From: Treponema sp. UBA6852
GTDB taxonomy: Bacteria > Spirochaetota > Spirochaetia > Treponematales > Treponemataceae
DNA length: 64,000 nt
Direction of reading: 5' to 3'
Assembly (NCBI GenBank): GCA_002449305.1
Contig: DKDI01000042.1
Coordinates: 1-64,000 of the forward strand
Below are positions 42,392 to 51,091 of the stretch, in pieces. The notes beneath the pieces were generated by a model. The model did not search any database. It was given only the letters and a program-made list of their open reading frames with translations, and was not told where the DNA came from. A program made the translations under genes and the position numbers. The stretch's first letter is position 1, and each line of letters starts with the position of its first letter.

Positions 42392-43381
42392 TTACTCTGC
42401 GGCTTCTCGAATCCACTCAAGATGCTGCAAATCTGTGTTGCGCGGAATTGTGCAGTCCGCTCCAAGAATTATTCCAGTGCGTCCAGAATCTTTTAAAATC
42501 TGTTTTGTTTCAGCTTGAATTTTTTCTTTTGTTCCGCTAAAAAGAATTCCGTCTGTTGTGTTTGCGAATCCGCCGATTATTGTTTTTCCGCCGAAAATTT
42601 TTTTTGCTTCTGCAAGCGAAACTCCTTCAACAACAGAAGCAAAGTTTACAGCGTTTGCAGGATAATTTTTGAACAGCGAAAGATTGTTTCTTGCTCCCTC
42701 GTAGCCGCAAACGTGCAAAATATTTATTCCGCCTGCGCCAATTGCGGCATTCAGCACAGAAAGTTCCGACGGAGAAATTATTTCCGCATACAAATCAGGT
42801 CCTACAAAAGCGTCTTGAATTGTCTGCACGCTAAGGTAAATTCCGTCCGCCTTGCCTTCGCTTATTACGGCTTCTGCAACTGCCTGTGTGTTTTTTGCAA
42901 TTACGCTCAGCGCATAAAGAACTGCGTATTTGTCTTCTTTTATGAACTGCGCAAGTTTTTTGTCTGCGCCTTCAACGCTCCATTTAAATGCTGTTGCCGG
43001 AGCAAAAATGTTGTAAAAAGTAAGAACTTCATTTCCGAACGAAGAAGTAAGCTCCTTTACAAGCGAAACTTGCTCTGTTATCCAGCTGTCGTCTTTGGAA
43101 ACTGAGTTTAATTCATAAAGTTCTTTTGCGGATTTTACATTGCTCAAAAACTTTGCTGTCTTTGGTTCAAAAAAATATCCGTCGCTCATAAGTTTTACAA
43201 AGTCCGGCTTGAATTCCTGAACGAATTTTTTGTGCCCGTCCAAGTTTTCCTTTCTCATCTCTGGATTTTCTGAAACAGGAAGCATTTCGTTTTTTGTATA
43301 ATGAAACCAAAATCCCACAGGAACACGCTCTGTTGGTTTATTGTTCAGTGCGTCAAGCACAAGTTGCTTTTTGTTTGGCAT
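42392..43381 (-). CDS. Uroporphyrinogen decarboxylase-family (URO-D) protein, probable methyltransferase type
   Basis: A 329-residue TIM-barrel protein of the URO-D superfamily. The start (NKKQLVLDALNNKPTERVPVGFWFH) and the C-terminal GIILGADCTIPRNTD match the branch that includes corrinoid-dependent methyltransferases rather than haem-synthesis HemE. No haem genes are nearby; the sulfur amino acid genes downstream make a methyl-transfer role plausible. GGAGG precedes the ATG at 43381, which rules out an upstream in-frame start. The promoter region carries a palindrome overlapping the -35. Confidence 0.8.
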   Translation of the reverse strand: MPNKKQLVLDALNNKPTERVPVGFWFHYTKNEMLPVSENPEMRKENLDGHKKFVQEFKPDFVKLMSDGYFFEPKTAKFLSNVKSAKELYELNSVSKDDSWITEQVSLVKELTSSFGNEVLTFYNIFAPATAFKWSVEGADKKLAQFIKEDKYAVLYALSVIAKNTQAVAEAVISEGKADGIYLSVQTIQDAFVGPDLYAEIISPSELSVLNAAIGAGGINILHVCGYEGARNNLSLFKNYPANAVNFASVVEGVSLAEAKKIFGGKTIIGGFANTTDGILFSGTKEKIQAETKQILKDSGRTGIILGADCTIPRNTDLQHLEWIREAAE

Positions 43382-43433
43382 ATTTTCCTCCAATCCTCTG
43401 TAAGTAAGAGTGAATTTTTCCGCGCGATGAAGA

Positions 43434-43467
43434 AACAATACAGATTATTTCCTATTGGTTCAATAGG
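43434..43467 (-). promoter_or_regulatory. Promoter and palindrome upstream of the URO-D-like gene
   Basis: On the minus strand TTGAAC (43457-43462), a 17-base spacer and TATTGT (43434-43439) face the gene. The -35 lies inside the perfect palindrome CCTATTG-GTT-CAATAGG (43451-43467), a candidate operator or hairpin. Confidence 0.55.
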
Positions 43468-43532
43468 TTTATTTATACTGTTTTTTTATATTGAGCTATA
43501 GAAGAAACCTATAACTGATTAATGTTAATTAA

Positions 43533-43575
43533 CTTGAAAATTCGACTAATGTCATTATCTGGTTAGACCCGATAA
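43533..43575. repeat. Dispersed palindrome unit
   Basis: AATGTCATTATCTGGTTAGACCCGATAATCG: a family unit with an imperfect stem; a tail-like AAAATTCGAC precedes it. Confidence 0.6.
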
Positions 43576-43650
43576 TCGGCAAAATATAGAACTTTTTGAT
43601 AGTACTTCGTTATGGAAATTAATAATGGTGAAGTATTTTTACTTTAAAAT

Positions 43651-45498
43651 ATGGATTTTAACCAAAAACTAAAGTATATTGAAACAATGTTTTTGCCAGT
43701 TTGCAGAAAAGACCTTGAAGAACGGGGAATAGACCAGCTTGATTTTGTTTTTGTTTCCGGGGACGCTTATGTTGACCATCCGTCTTTTGCAGCGGCTCTT
43801 TTGGGGCGGCTTTTGGAATCCCGCGGATACACTGTAGGAATTTTGTGCCAGCCTGACTGGAAATCTGCGGAAAGTTTTAAAGTTCTTGGACAGCCTCGTC
43901 TTGCGTTTCTTGTAACATCGGGCGCAATGGACAGCATGGTTTCAAATTATACTGCGAATAATAAGCCGCGCTCGGAAGATTCTTATTCTCACGGCAGCGA
44001 GAAAGGTCATCGTCCGGACAGAGCTGTAATTCAGTATGTGGCAAAAATCCGCGAAGCATATAAAGGCGCAAATGTTATTATCGGTGGAATAGAAGCAAGC
44101 CTGCGCCGCACAGCCCACTATGACTACTGGTCAAACACAGTAAAGCATTCTGTTCTTTTAGATTCAAAAGCCGACCTTCTTATTTACGGAATGGGCGAAA
44201 AAGCTCTTCTTGAAATTGCATCTCAGCTTAGCAAAGGAATTCCTGCGCGGAAAATTCGCGGCGTAAGAGGAACTTGCTGGTTCACTGGCAAAAAAGATGA
44301 AGTTCCATCTGATGCTGTAGTTCTTCCTTCATTTGAAGATGTAAGCAAAAACACTAAAGAAAGCAAAGAAAAATTTGCCCTGTCTTATAAAATTCAAGAG
44401 GAAAACACAGATGCAATAAACGGAAGCGTTCTTGCAGAGCCTTCTGAAAGCCGTTTTGTCATTCAGGAAAAAGCCTCATTTCCTCTTTCACAGGCTGAAT
44501 TTGATTCGATTTATGAGCTTCCTTTTGAACGTAAGTGGCATCCGATGTATGATGTGGCTGCTTCAAATGGCAAAAAAGGAATTCCTGCTCTTTCCGAAGT
44601 AAAATTCAGTCTTACAAGCTGCCGCGGATGTTTTGGAGCTTGCAGTTTTTGCGCAATAACTTTTCATCAGGGGCGGCGCATTCAGTCCAGAAGCCACGAA
44701 AGCCTTTTGTCCGAAGCTAAAAAAATGACGCAAGACTCAGACTTTAAAGGATATATTCATGATGTTGGCGGGCCTACTGCGAATTTTAGAAGTGATGCCT
44801 GCGAGTTTCAAAAGAAAAACGGAGCGTGCAAAAACCGTGATTGCCTTGGAGTTTCTCCGTGCCCGAATGTGAAAGCCGACCACAAAGATTACATAGAGCT
44901 TTTAAAAAAACTTCGTTCACTTCCAAATGTAAAAAAAGTTTTTATAAGAAGCGGAATAAGGTTTGACTATCTTATGCTTGATAAAGACAAAACATTCTTG
45001 TACGAGCTTTGCAAGCACCATGTTTCCGGGCAGCTTAAAGTTGCTCCCGAACACGTTAGCGACAAAGTCCTTGCCCTTATGAGAAAAAGCACGCACGCTG
45101 TCTATGAAAAATTTTCTGCAGAATATGCAAAGGCGAACAAAGAGCTTGGGCTTAAACAATATTTAGTTCCATATTATATTGCGGGGCATCCTGGAGCCGG
45201 AATTCCAGAAGCAATTGAAACAGCTCTTTATTTAAAGAAAACAGGTTTTGTTCCAGACCAAGTACAGGATTTTTATCCAACTCCGGGAAGCCTTGCCACT
45301 TGCATGTATTACACAGGTCTTAATCCGCATGAAAAAAATTCAGACGGAAAATTTAAAGAAGTCTATGTTGCCCGCGGCGGACACGAACGAAGGCTTCAGC
45401 GCGCTTTGCTTCAGTTTAACAAAAAAGAAAATGCCCAGCTTGTAAAAGAAGCATTGATTCAGACGGGAAGAGCGGATTTAATAAGAATTTTATTATAA
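43651..45498 (+). CDS. YgiQ-family radical SAM protein
   Basis: A 615-residue radical SAM protein of the YgiQ family. The N-terminal GDAYVDHPSFAAALLGRLLESRG is the conserved UPF0313 opening; the cluster motif is CRGCFGACSFC with the CxxxCxxC cysteines near residues 329-336. The C-terminal part (VQDFYPTPGSLATCMYYTGL) is also typical. The reaction is unknown in the family. Two starts are possible: the ATG at 43651 and one at 43687 that lies exactly 7 bases after TATATT, the spacing seen at leaderless genes in this window; neither has a ribosome site. Confidence 0.87.
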   Translation: MDFNQKLKYIETMFLPVCRKDLEERGIDQLDFVFVSGDAYVDHPSFAAALLGRLLESRGYTVGILCQPDWKSAESFKVLGQPRLAFLVTSGAMDSMVSNYTANNKPRSEDSYSHGSEKGHRPDRAVIQYVAKIREAYKGANVIIGGIEASLRRTAHYDYWSNTVKHSVLLDSKADLLIYGMGEKALLEIASQLSKGIPARKIRGVRGTCWFTGKKDEVPSDAVVLPSFEDVSKNTKESKEKFALSYKIQEENTDAINGSVLAEPSESRFVIQEKASFPLSQAEFDSIYELPFERKWHPMYDVAASNGKKGIPALSEVKFSLTSCRGCFGACSFCAITFHQGRRIQSRSHESLLSEAKKMTQDSDFKGYIHDVGGPTANFRSDACEFQKKNGACKNRDCLGVSPCPNVKADHKDYIELLKKLRSLPNVKKVFIRSGIRFDYLMLDKDKTFLYELCKHHVSGQLKVAPEHVSDKVLALMRKSTHAVYEKFSAEYAKANKELGLKQYLVPYYIAGHPGAGIPEAIETALYLKKTGFVPDQVQDFYPTPGSLATCMYYTGLNPHEKNSDGKFKEVYVARGGHERRLQRALLQFNKKENAQLVKEALIQTGRADLIRILL

Positions 45499-45551
45499 AA
45501 TTCCGCTTAAAAATGCAAAAATTCAGTTGTTTTTGTGAAAAAAATTTCCGT

Positions 45552-45562
45552 GGGGGGGGGGG
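45552..45562 (+). repeat. Eleven-G homopolymer tract upstream of the GGDEF-EAL promoter
   Basis: G11 ends six bases before the -35 hexamer TTGTAA (45569-45574). This is the longest G run in the window and lies where upstream sequence can affect promoter strength. Confidence 0.95.
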
Positions 45563-45568
45563 CAACTG

Positions 45569-45597
45569 TTGTAAAAATAATTTTTGTGGGATATAAT
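45569..45597 (+). promoter_or_regulatory. Promoter of the GGDEF-EAL gene
   Basis: TTGTAA at 45569-45574, a 17-base spacer, TATAAT at 45592-45597. Transcription would begin near 45604, leaving a leader of about 149 bases. That position is itself an ATG followed by four codons and a stop. Confidence 0.75.
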
Positions 45598-45656
45598 TTA
45601 GCCATGTATAACCAAATATAGATTGCAAATTTGCATTGCAAAATTGCATATCGGCT

Positions 45657-45696
45657 GCCGTTTTCATTTAGGATTTATTTAAATCGTAAAAACGGC
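45657..45696 (+). promoter_or_regulatory. Hairpin in the GGDEF-EAL leader
   Basis: GCCGTTTT and AAAACGGC form an 8-bp stem, with ATTTA/TAAAT pairing inside the loop. It shows no match to cyclic-di-GMP riboswitch features that I can recognise. Confidence 0.4.
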
Positions 45697-45752
45697 TTAA
45701 AAAGCTTAATCATAAAGCGAGACTTTAATTGGCTTTTTATGGAGGCAGTGTT

Positions 45753-48218
45753 ATGGCAAAAAAAAGATCTTTTTCTATTCTGATGGGCATTGCGTCTTTT
45801 CTTCTTTTGAGCAGTGTTTTTTCCCTTTGTTTCTTTCTATATAAAAACCGTTTGTCTTCTGCGCTTGTAAATACCAAGCTAAAAAATCCAAGGGCGAATG
45901 TACTATTTGTAAGCTCAATGCCAAACTCTTATGTCGTTGAGCTTCAGAAAAAAGGAATAAGAAATGTTTTCCTAAAGAACAATGTAAATGTTGATATTGA
46001 ATATTTTGAGCCTGATGATTTCTATGATAAAAAGCTTCCTGAATTTTTAAAGGAACGCATTAAGTTTTTGCAACAAGACACAAAATATAATGCCGTTCTT
46101 GTAAGCGGAAATAATGCGTGCAATTTTGTTGAGCGCAATAGCGACACTCTTTTTTCAGGAATTCCTATTGTGTTCTTTTGCATAGAAAGCAATATTAGAG
46201 CAGAACGTCTTTACGAAAAAAAGAATTTCTGGGGAATTGCCACAACAAGGTTTTTGGCGGACACAATTTCAGTTGCAAGAAAACTTTTTCCTTCTGCGGA
46301 ACATTATGTTGCCATTTACGACAAAACCGACGCTGGCTATGAAAACTACAATGTTTTTATAAACGCCGGTGAAAAAATTCCTGATGTAGAGCTTTCAGGA
46401 ATAGACACTTCTGAACTTACAAAAGAACAAATTGGACAAAAACTTTCTGCGCTGGATGACAAGACTGTTGTGTTTTATCTGGGAGCTTCGCAAGATGTCA
46501 ATGGCAAAAAGTATTCCATGGAAGAGCAGTCGGACTTTATTGTAAAGAACACATCCGCGCCTGTATTCAGCCACAATGCGAACGGCGTAGGATTCGGCTT
46601 TCTTGGCGGAAAAATGGTTGACTACGAAAAAGCCGGTGCTCTTGCCGCAAAAATGGCTCTTGATATTATTGACGGTGAAAAATATGTTCCGTTTCAAAGA
46701 ATAAAAGACGGAAAATTTATTTTTGACTACAAGGCAATCGAAGAGCACAAGTTAAAGCCTTCCGCATTTCCGCTGAATTCAGTATTTGTAAATATTCAGG
46801 ATCAAATGCAAAAAAACAGCCACGGAATTTTGTTTGGAATAATCGGAATTGTAGTTTCACTTCTTATTTTTATTGCTGTTTCTTTGGTTTTGATAATCAC
46901 GGAAGTAAGAAATTCCCATGAGCTTCGTTGTTCAAACTTAAAAATGGAATATATGCTTGGACACGATTCGCTTACAGATTTGCCGAACAGATTCAAGGCT
47001 CAGGCTGTGTTCAATGACATTCAGGAATCCGGAAAAAAGTTTTCTCTTATACTCTTTGACATTGACGACTTTAAAAATATAAACGACTTTTATTCCCATG
47101 CTTGTGGCGACATTGTTTTAAAGACAATTTCTTCAAGGCTCAAGGCTTATTCTGCCGGAAAAGATATTTTTGTTTCGCGGTTCGGCGGAGATGAATTCCT
47201 TGTTCTTTATCTTGAAAAGCAGCTGAATGAGGATTCCATTGAAATTCAAGAGCTTAGAACTGTTTTTGAAAGCCCGATAAAATATGAAGAAAACAATATC
47301 CATATTCAGTCTAGTTTTGGAATTGTAAATTCCAATGACGATGAAATGGAAAACATGATTCAAAATGCGGACATTGCGCTTTACCGTGCAAAAAATTCAG
47401 GCAAGAACAAGACTGTTTTCTTTAACGAGAAAATGCGCGACCGAATATTTGAAAACAACCGCATTTCAAGAATCCTTGACGATGCTATTGCAAACGACGG
47501 AATTTGGGTTGCGTATCAGCCGCAGATTGATGTTGAAACTGGAGAAATCCACGGATACGAAGCGCTTATGAGACTAAAGAACAGCAAAGTTTCGCCGGCG
47601 CAGTTTATTCCGATTGCAGAAGAAACCGGGCAGATTATAAAAATTGACAGAATCCTTACAGAAAAAGTTGTAAGGCAGATGGCGGAATGGCGCGAGCACG
47701 GAATTCCTTTGTACAAGGTTTCTATAAATTATTCTTACAGCCAGGTTTCGGACGTTCATTATGTTGATTTCCTTGAAGAGCTTTTAAAGCGTTATAATAT
47801 TCCGCCGGAACTTATCTGCATTGAAATTACAGAAAGCCTCTTTATTTCAAACAAGGAAGCGGTTTCCAAACTTTTGAATGAATTTGTAAAGCGCGGAATT
47901 TCTCTTGCCTTGGACGACTTTGGAACTGGATACTCTTCTCTTAGCTATCTTACGTTCCTGCCGATTAATGTTGTGAAAATCGACAAATCGCTTGTGGACA
48001 ATTATCTTTCCAATGAAAAAGGCGACTTTATAAAGAACATTGTGCGTCTTGTTCATTCGCTTGCAATGAAGCTTACTGTTGAAGGCGTTGAGCATCAGTG
48101 GCAGAATGAAAAGCTTAAGACTTTCCATTGCGACTATATTCAGGGCTACTATTATTCAAAGCCGATTTCCGGGGCAGAAATAGAAGACTTTAACAGAAAA
48201 TTCCGCAGCATTGGATAA
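45753..48218 (+). CDS. GGDEF-EAL protein with ABC_sub_bind-like extracytoplasmic sensor
   Basis: An 821-residue cyclic-di-GMP enzyme. Membrane segments at about 6-28 and 355-383 enclose a periplasmic domain of the ABC_sub_bind type (GFLGGKMVDYEKAGALAAKM near 280-300), the same fold as the receptor at 15772. The cytosolic part has an intact GGDEF (478-482, within RFGGDEF) and an intact EAL domain (EAL 603-605, ITES, DDFGTGYSS, KIDKS all present), so both synthesis and breakdown of cyclic-di-GMP are possible. The ATG at 45753 has GGAGG before it. Expression comes from a promoter with eleven G just upstream. The ligand and net activity are unknown. Confidence 0.92.
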   Translation: MAKKRSFSILMGIASFLLLSSVFSLCFFLYKNRLSSALVNTKLKNPRANVLFVSSMPNSYVVELQKKGIRNVFLKNNVNVDIEYFEPDDFYDKKLPEFLKERIKFLQQDTKYNAVLVSGNNACNFVERNSDTLFSGIPIVFFCIESNIRAERLYEKKNFWGIATTRFLADTISVARKLFPSAEHYVAIYDKTDAGYENYNVFINAGEKIPDVELSGIDTSELTKEQIGQKLSALDDKTVVFYLGASQDVNGKKYSMEEQSDFIVKNTSAPVFSHNANGVGFGFLGGKMVDYEKAGALAAKMALDIIDGEKYVPFQRIKDGKFIFDYKAIEEHKLKPSAFPLNSVFVNIQDQMQKNSHGILFGIIGIVVSLLIFIAVSLVLIITEVRNSHELRCSNLKMEYMLGHDSLTDLPNRFKAQAVFNDIQESGKKFSLILFDIDDFKNINDFYSHACGDIVLKTISSRLKAYSAGKDIFVSRFGGDEFLVLYLEKQLNEDSIEIQELRTVFESPIKYEENNIHIQSSFGIVNSNDDEMENMIQNADIALYRAKNSGKNKTVFFNEKMRDRIFENNRISRILDDAIANDGIWVAYQPQIDVETGEIHGYEALMRLKNSKVSPAQFIPIAEETGQIIKIDRILTEKVVRQMAEWREHGIPLYKVSINYSYSQVSDVHYVDFLEELLKRYNIPPELICIEITESLFISNKEAVSKLLNEFVKRGISLALDDFGTGYSSLSYLTFLPINVVKIDKSLVDNYLSNEKGDFIKNIVRLVHSLAMKLTVEGVEHQWQNEKLKTFHCDYIQGYYYSKPISGAEIEDFNRKFRSIG

Positions 48219-48230
48219 TAAATTTATTGC

Positions 48231-48370
48231 TGTCATTATCCGGCTTGACTTGATAATCAAAATTACAATTGTTCAGAAATATCGCAGTATCAAGCCCGAT
48301 AATGACCTTAATGTTTAATTTTATAATTTGTACAAACTCTGTCATTGCCGCACTTGATGCGGCAATCAAT
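48231..48370. repeat. Dispersed palindromes, three units
   Basis: TGTCATTATCCGGCTTGACTTGATAATC, then TATCAAGCCCGATAATGAC, then TGTCATTGCCGCACTTGATGCGGCAATC (a perfect stem). They fill the spacer between the GGDEF-EAL gene and pyrC. Confidence 0.85.
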
Positions 48371-48379
48371 AATTCAATC

Positions 48380-48408
48380 TTGTAGTTTGCATGGATTCAT
48401 TTTATAAT
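48380..48408 (+). promoter_or_regulatory. Promoter of pyrC (leaderless type)
   Basis: TTGTAG at 48380-48385, a 17-base spacer, TATAAT at 48403-48408, then six bases to the ATG at 48415. No Shine-Dalgarno site. Confidence 0.8.
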
Positions 48409-48414
48409 GGGTCT

Positions 48415-49752
48415 ATGCAAAATGCAGTTTTGATTTTTAATGCCCGGCTTGTTGATGCTAATACCGATAAAAAAAAATCCGCAGTTCTTTTAGCTTGCGG
48501 AAAAATTAAATCATTTCCAGACAAAGATTCTCTAAAAAAACTTTTAAATGACGACTCAATTTTTAAACTTGATGCCAAAGGACTTTGCGTTTTGCCTTCA
48601 TTCATTGATATGCACTCGCATTTTAGAGATCCTGGTCTTACTCAAAAAGAAGACATTGAAACTGGTTCTTGTGCGGCCGCAGCTGGTGGTTTTTCCACTT
48701 GTGTTCTTATGCCGAATACAAATCCTGTTGTTTCAAGTCCAGTGCAGGCAGAGCTTAATAATAAAAAGGCTTTTGAATTTGGAAAATGCAGGACAATTCA
48801 GGCTGTTTCAATTACCAAAGATTTTGACGGAAAAACTATAAGCCACCTTGAATCTCTTGATCAAAAAAAAGTTCCGGTTATAAGCGAAGACGGAAAGGAA
48901 GTTTGCAACAGTTTTGTTATGCTTGAAGCGATGAAAATTGCCGCTAAAAAGAAAATTGTTGTTTCGTGCCATTGCGAAGATCCTTTTTTGGCAGAAAACG
49001 CGCGTCCGTTTAGAAAAGCAGCATTGGAAGTTCTTTCAAAAGAAAATGTTTCGCCTGCTGAAAAAAAAGATGCTGCAAATAATTTAAGAAAAGCCGATTC
49101 GCTTTTGGCTTGTGCTGAAGATACTGCGACTTTTAGAAACCTTAGGCTTGCAAAAGATGCCGGCTGCCATATTCATCTTTGCCACGTGAGCACTGCCGCT
49201 TGTGTAGAGGCTGCAAAAAAAGCGCGTCAAGAAGGAGTTGACGTAACTTTTGAAATTACGCCGCATCATATTTTTATGAACGGAGAAAAAGCTCCAGGCA
49301 TTTTTAATATTGTAAATCCGCCGCTACGCTCAGAAAACGACAGGCTCGCTTTGATTAAGGCCTTAAAAGACGGAACTGCGGACTGCATTGCAACCGACCA
49401 TGCGCCGCACACTGCTTTGGACAAAAAAAACGGCAGTCCTGGATTCAGCGGACTTGAAACTGCATTTTCCGCCTGCCATACAATGCTTGTAAAAGAACAC
49501 GGCATGAGTTTAAAAAAACTTTCAGAGCTTATGAGCGCAAACCCAGCAAAAATTCTTGGCTTAAAAAACGAAGGACTTTTAAAGGAAGGATTTGCAGCTA
49601 ATCTTGTTCTTGTTGACTTGGAAAAGCAATGGACTGTGCGCGGTCAGAAATTTGCAAGCAAAGGAAAATTTACGCCGCTTGAAGGAAAAAAACTTTTGGG
49701 CTTTATAAAGGCGACATTCTTTAACGGCAACATTGTTTTTTCATCATTGTAA
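48415..49752 (+). CDS. pyrC: Dihydroorotase
   Basis: Cyclises carbamoyl-aspartate to dihydroorotate in pyrimidine synthesis. The metal site is visible: the HSHFRDP-type DMHSHFRDPG near 62-71, a CHCEDPF histidine, HLCHVS, and the later ATDHAPHT near 320-327 with the catalytic Asp. It is a class I (type 1) enzyme of 445 residues. I chose 48415 over the ATG at 48391 because the promoter -10 lies between the two and ends 7 bases before 48415. The other pyr genes of the window are 46 kb away. Confidence 0.9.
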   Translation: MQNAVLIFNARLVDANTDKKKSAVLLACGKIKSFPDKDSLKKLLNDDSIFKLDAKGLCVLPSFIDMHSHFRDPGLTQKEDIETGSCAAAAGGFSTCVLMPNTNPVVSSPVQAELNNKKAFEFGKCRTIQAVSITKDFDGKTISHLESLDQKKVPVISEDGKEVCNSFVMLEAMKIAAKKKIVVSCHCEDPFLAENARPFRKAALEVLSKENVSPAEKKDAANNLRKADSLLACAEDTATFRNLRLAKDAGCHIHLCHVSTAACVEAAKKARQEGVDVTFEITPHHIFMNGEKAPGIFNIVNPPLRSENDRLALIKALKDGTADCIATDHAPHTALDKKNGSPGFSGLETAFSACHTMLVKEHGMSLKKLSELMSANPAKILGLKNEGLLKEGFAANLVLVDLEKQWTVRGQKFASKGKFTPLEGKKLLGFIKATFFNGNIVFSSL

Positions 49753-49775
49753 CAGTTATTTTTTTTTGGTAAAAT
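49747..49775 (+). promoter_or_regulatory. Promoter of the HisA-HisIE fusion gene (leaderless type)
   Basis: TTGTAA at 49747-49752 overlaps the pyrC stop codon; a 17-base spacer follows, then TAAAAT at 49770-49775 and six bases to the ATG at 49782. Confidence 0.7.
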
Positions 49776-49781
49776 CAGCGC

Positions 49782-51077
49782 ATGGTAATTTCTTCTATAG
49801 ATTTAAAAGGCGGCCATGTTGTTCAGCTGAAAAACGGAAAAGATCTTGTTCTTCAGCGTGATGATGCCGACTCATTGATTTCAGAATTCAATAAATATGG
49901 CGAAGTTGCAGTTATAGATTTGGATGCGGCTTTGGGAAATATTGACGAAAAAGGGAACACAGCGAACACTGAGCTTTTAAAGTCTCTTTTGCGCAAGGGA
50001 AATGTTCGTGTTGGCGGCGGAATCAGAACTGTAAAAAAAGCACGCGAGCTTGTTTCGCTTGGAGCTGAAAAAATTATAATTGGCTCTGCGGCTTGGAATC
50101 TTGATAGAAAAAACGGCGGATCAATTCTTAATACACAGTTCCTTGACGAGCTTGCATCTTCAATTGGAAAACAGCGCATTATAATTTCAGTAGACGCAAT
50201 TAATGGAAAAATCGCAGTAAAAGGCTGGACAGAAACCGCAGACATTTCTTTGATTGAAGGCGCGCGAGAAGCTGAAAAATACGCCTCCGAGCTTTTGTTT
50301 ACTTGCGTGGAAAAAGAAGGCTGTATGCAGGGAACGGATATGGAGATGGTAAAGCAGCTCCGTGATTCTGTAAAATGCCGTGTTGTTGCGGCTGGAGGAG
50401 TAAATTCCCTTGAGCAGATTGTTCAGCTTGAAAAACTTCATTGCGATGTTCAGCTTGGAATGGCATTGTATACTGGAGCTGTAAATCTTAAGGAAAGCTT
50501 TATAAATTGCATTGACTGGGAAAAGACAAACGGAATGGTTCCGGTTATTGCCCAAAGTCCTGCTGGCGAAGTTCTAATGATGGGCTATTCAAATAAAGAA
50601 GCCTTGGAAAAAACTTTTGAGCTTGGAAAACTTACTTTCTTTAGCCGCACAAGAAATACTCTTTGGACAAAAGGTGAAACTTCCGGCCATTGTCTTGAGC
50701 TTGTAAAACTTCGTGCTGACTGCGACAGGGACACAATTCTTGCGACTGTTATTCCGCATGGAGGAGTTTGCCACACAGGAAGCTTTAATTGTTTTTCTAG
50801 CGAGGCTGATGAAAAAAGCAGCATGGAGCGTCTTTACGGAACAATTGCAGAACGTTTTGCAAATCCGCGTCCGGGAAGCTATACTGCGACTTTAAATGAC
50901 AAGCGTGTCCGCGAAAAAATCCTAGAAGAAGCAGAAGAACTTACAGAGGCTGAAGGAAAAGACGAAGTAATCTGGGAAGCCGCCGACTTGCTTTATTTTG
51001 CGAGCGTCCTTATGTACAAGGAAGGCGTAACTTGGCAGGATGTTTACAACGAGCTTGACAGAAGACATAAAAAATAA
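49782..51077 (+). CDS. Trifunctional histidine enzyme: HisA-HisI-HisE fusion
   Basis: A single 431-residue chain carrying three histidine-synthesis activities. Residues about 1-240 are a HisA barrel (phosphoribosylformimino-AICAR-phosphate isomerase; VIDLDAALG and VRVGGGIRT motifs). Residues about 248-345 are HisI (phosphoribosyl-AMP cyclohydrolase) with the zinc-site DCDRDT and HGGVCHTGSFNCF. Residues about 350-431 are HisE (phosphoribosyl-ATP pyrophosphatase) with EEAEELTEA. Together they act on steps 2, 3 and 4, which are sequential. HisI-HisE fusions are common, whereas joining HisA in front of them is unusual. No other his gene is in the window. Confidence 0.92.
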   Translation: MVISSIDLKGGHVVQLKNGKDLVLQRDDADSLISEFNKYGEVAVIDLDAALGNIDEKGNTANTELLKSLLRKGNVRVGGGIRTVKKARELVSLGAEKIIIGSAAWNLDRKNGGSILNTQFLDELASSIGKQRIIISVDAINGKIAVKGWTETADISLIEGAREAEKYASELLFTCVEKEGCMQGTDMEMVKQLRDSVKCRVVAAGGVNSLEQIVQLEKLHCDVQLGMALYTGAVNLKESFINCIDWEKTNGMVPVIAQSPAGEVLMMGYSNKEALEKTFELGKLTFFSRTRNTLWTKGETSGHCLELVKLRADCDRDTILATVIPHGGVCHTGSFNCFSSEADEKSSMERLYGTIAERFANPRPGSYTATLNDKRVREKILEEAEELTEAEGKDEVIWEAADLLYFASVLMYKEGVTWQDVYNELDRRHKK

Positions 51078-51091
51078 TTTTGGAGTTTAAT

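Noticed and set aside
43427..43501. A 24-codon hydrophobic open frame (MKKQYRLFPIG start) in the spacer before YgiQ
   Set aside because: It has no ribosome site or promoter in its own direction and overlaps the promoter and palindrome of the URO-D-like gene on the other strand.
45604..45752. Cyclic-di-GMP riboswitch in the leader of the GGDEF-EAL gene
   Set aside because: The leader has a hairpin but lacks the GEMM-type conserved core and tetraloop-receptor elements that I could look for by eye.
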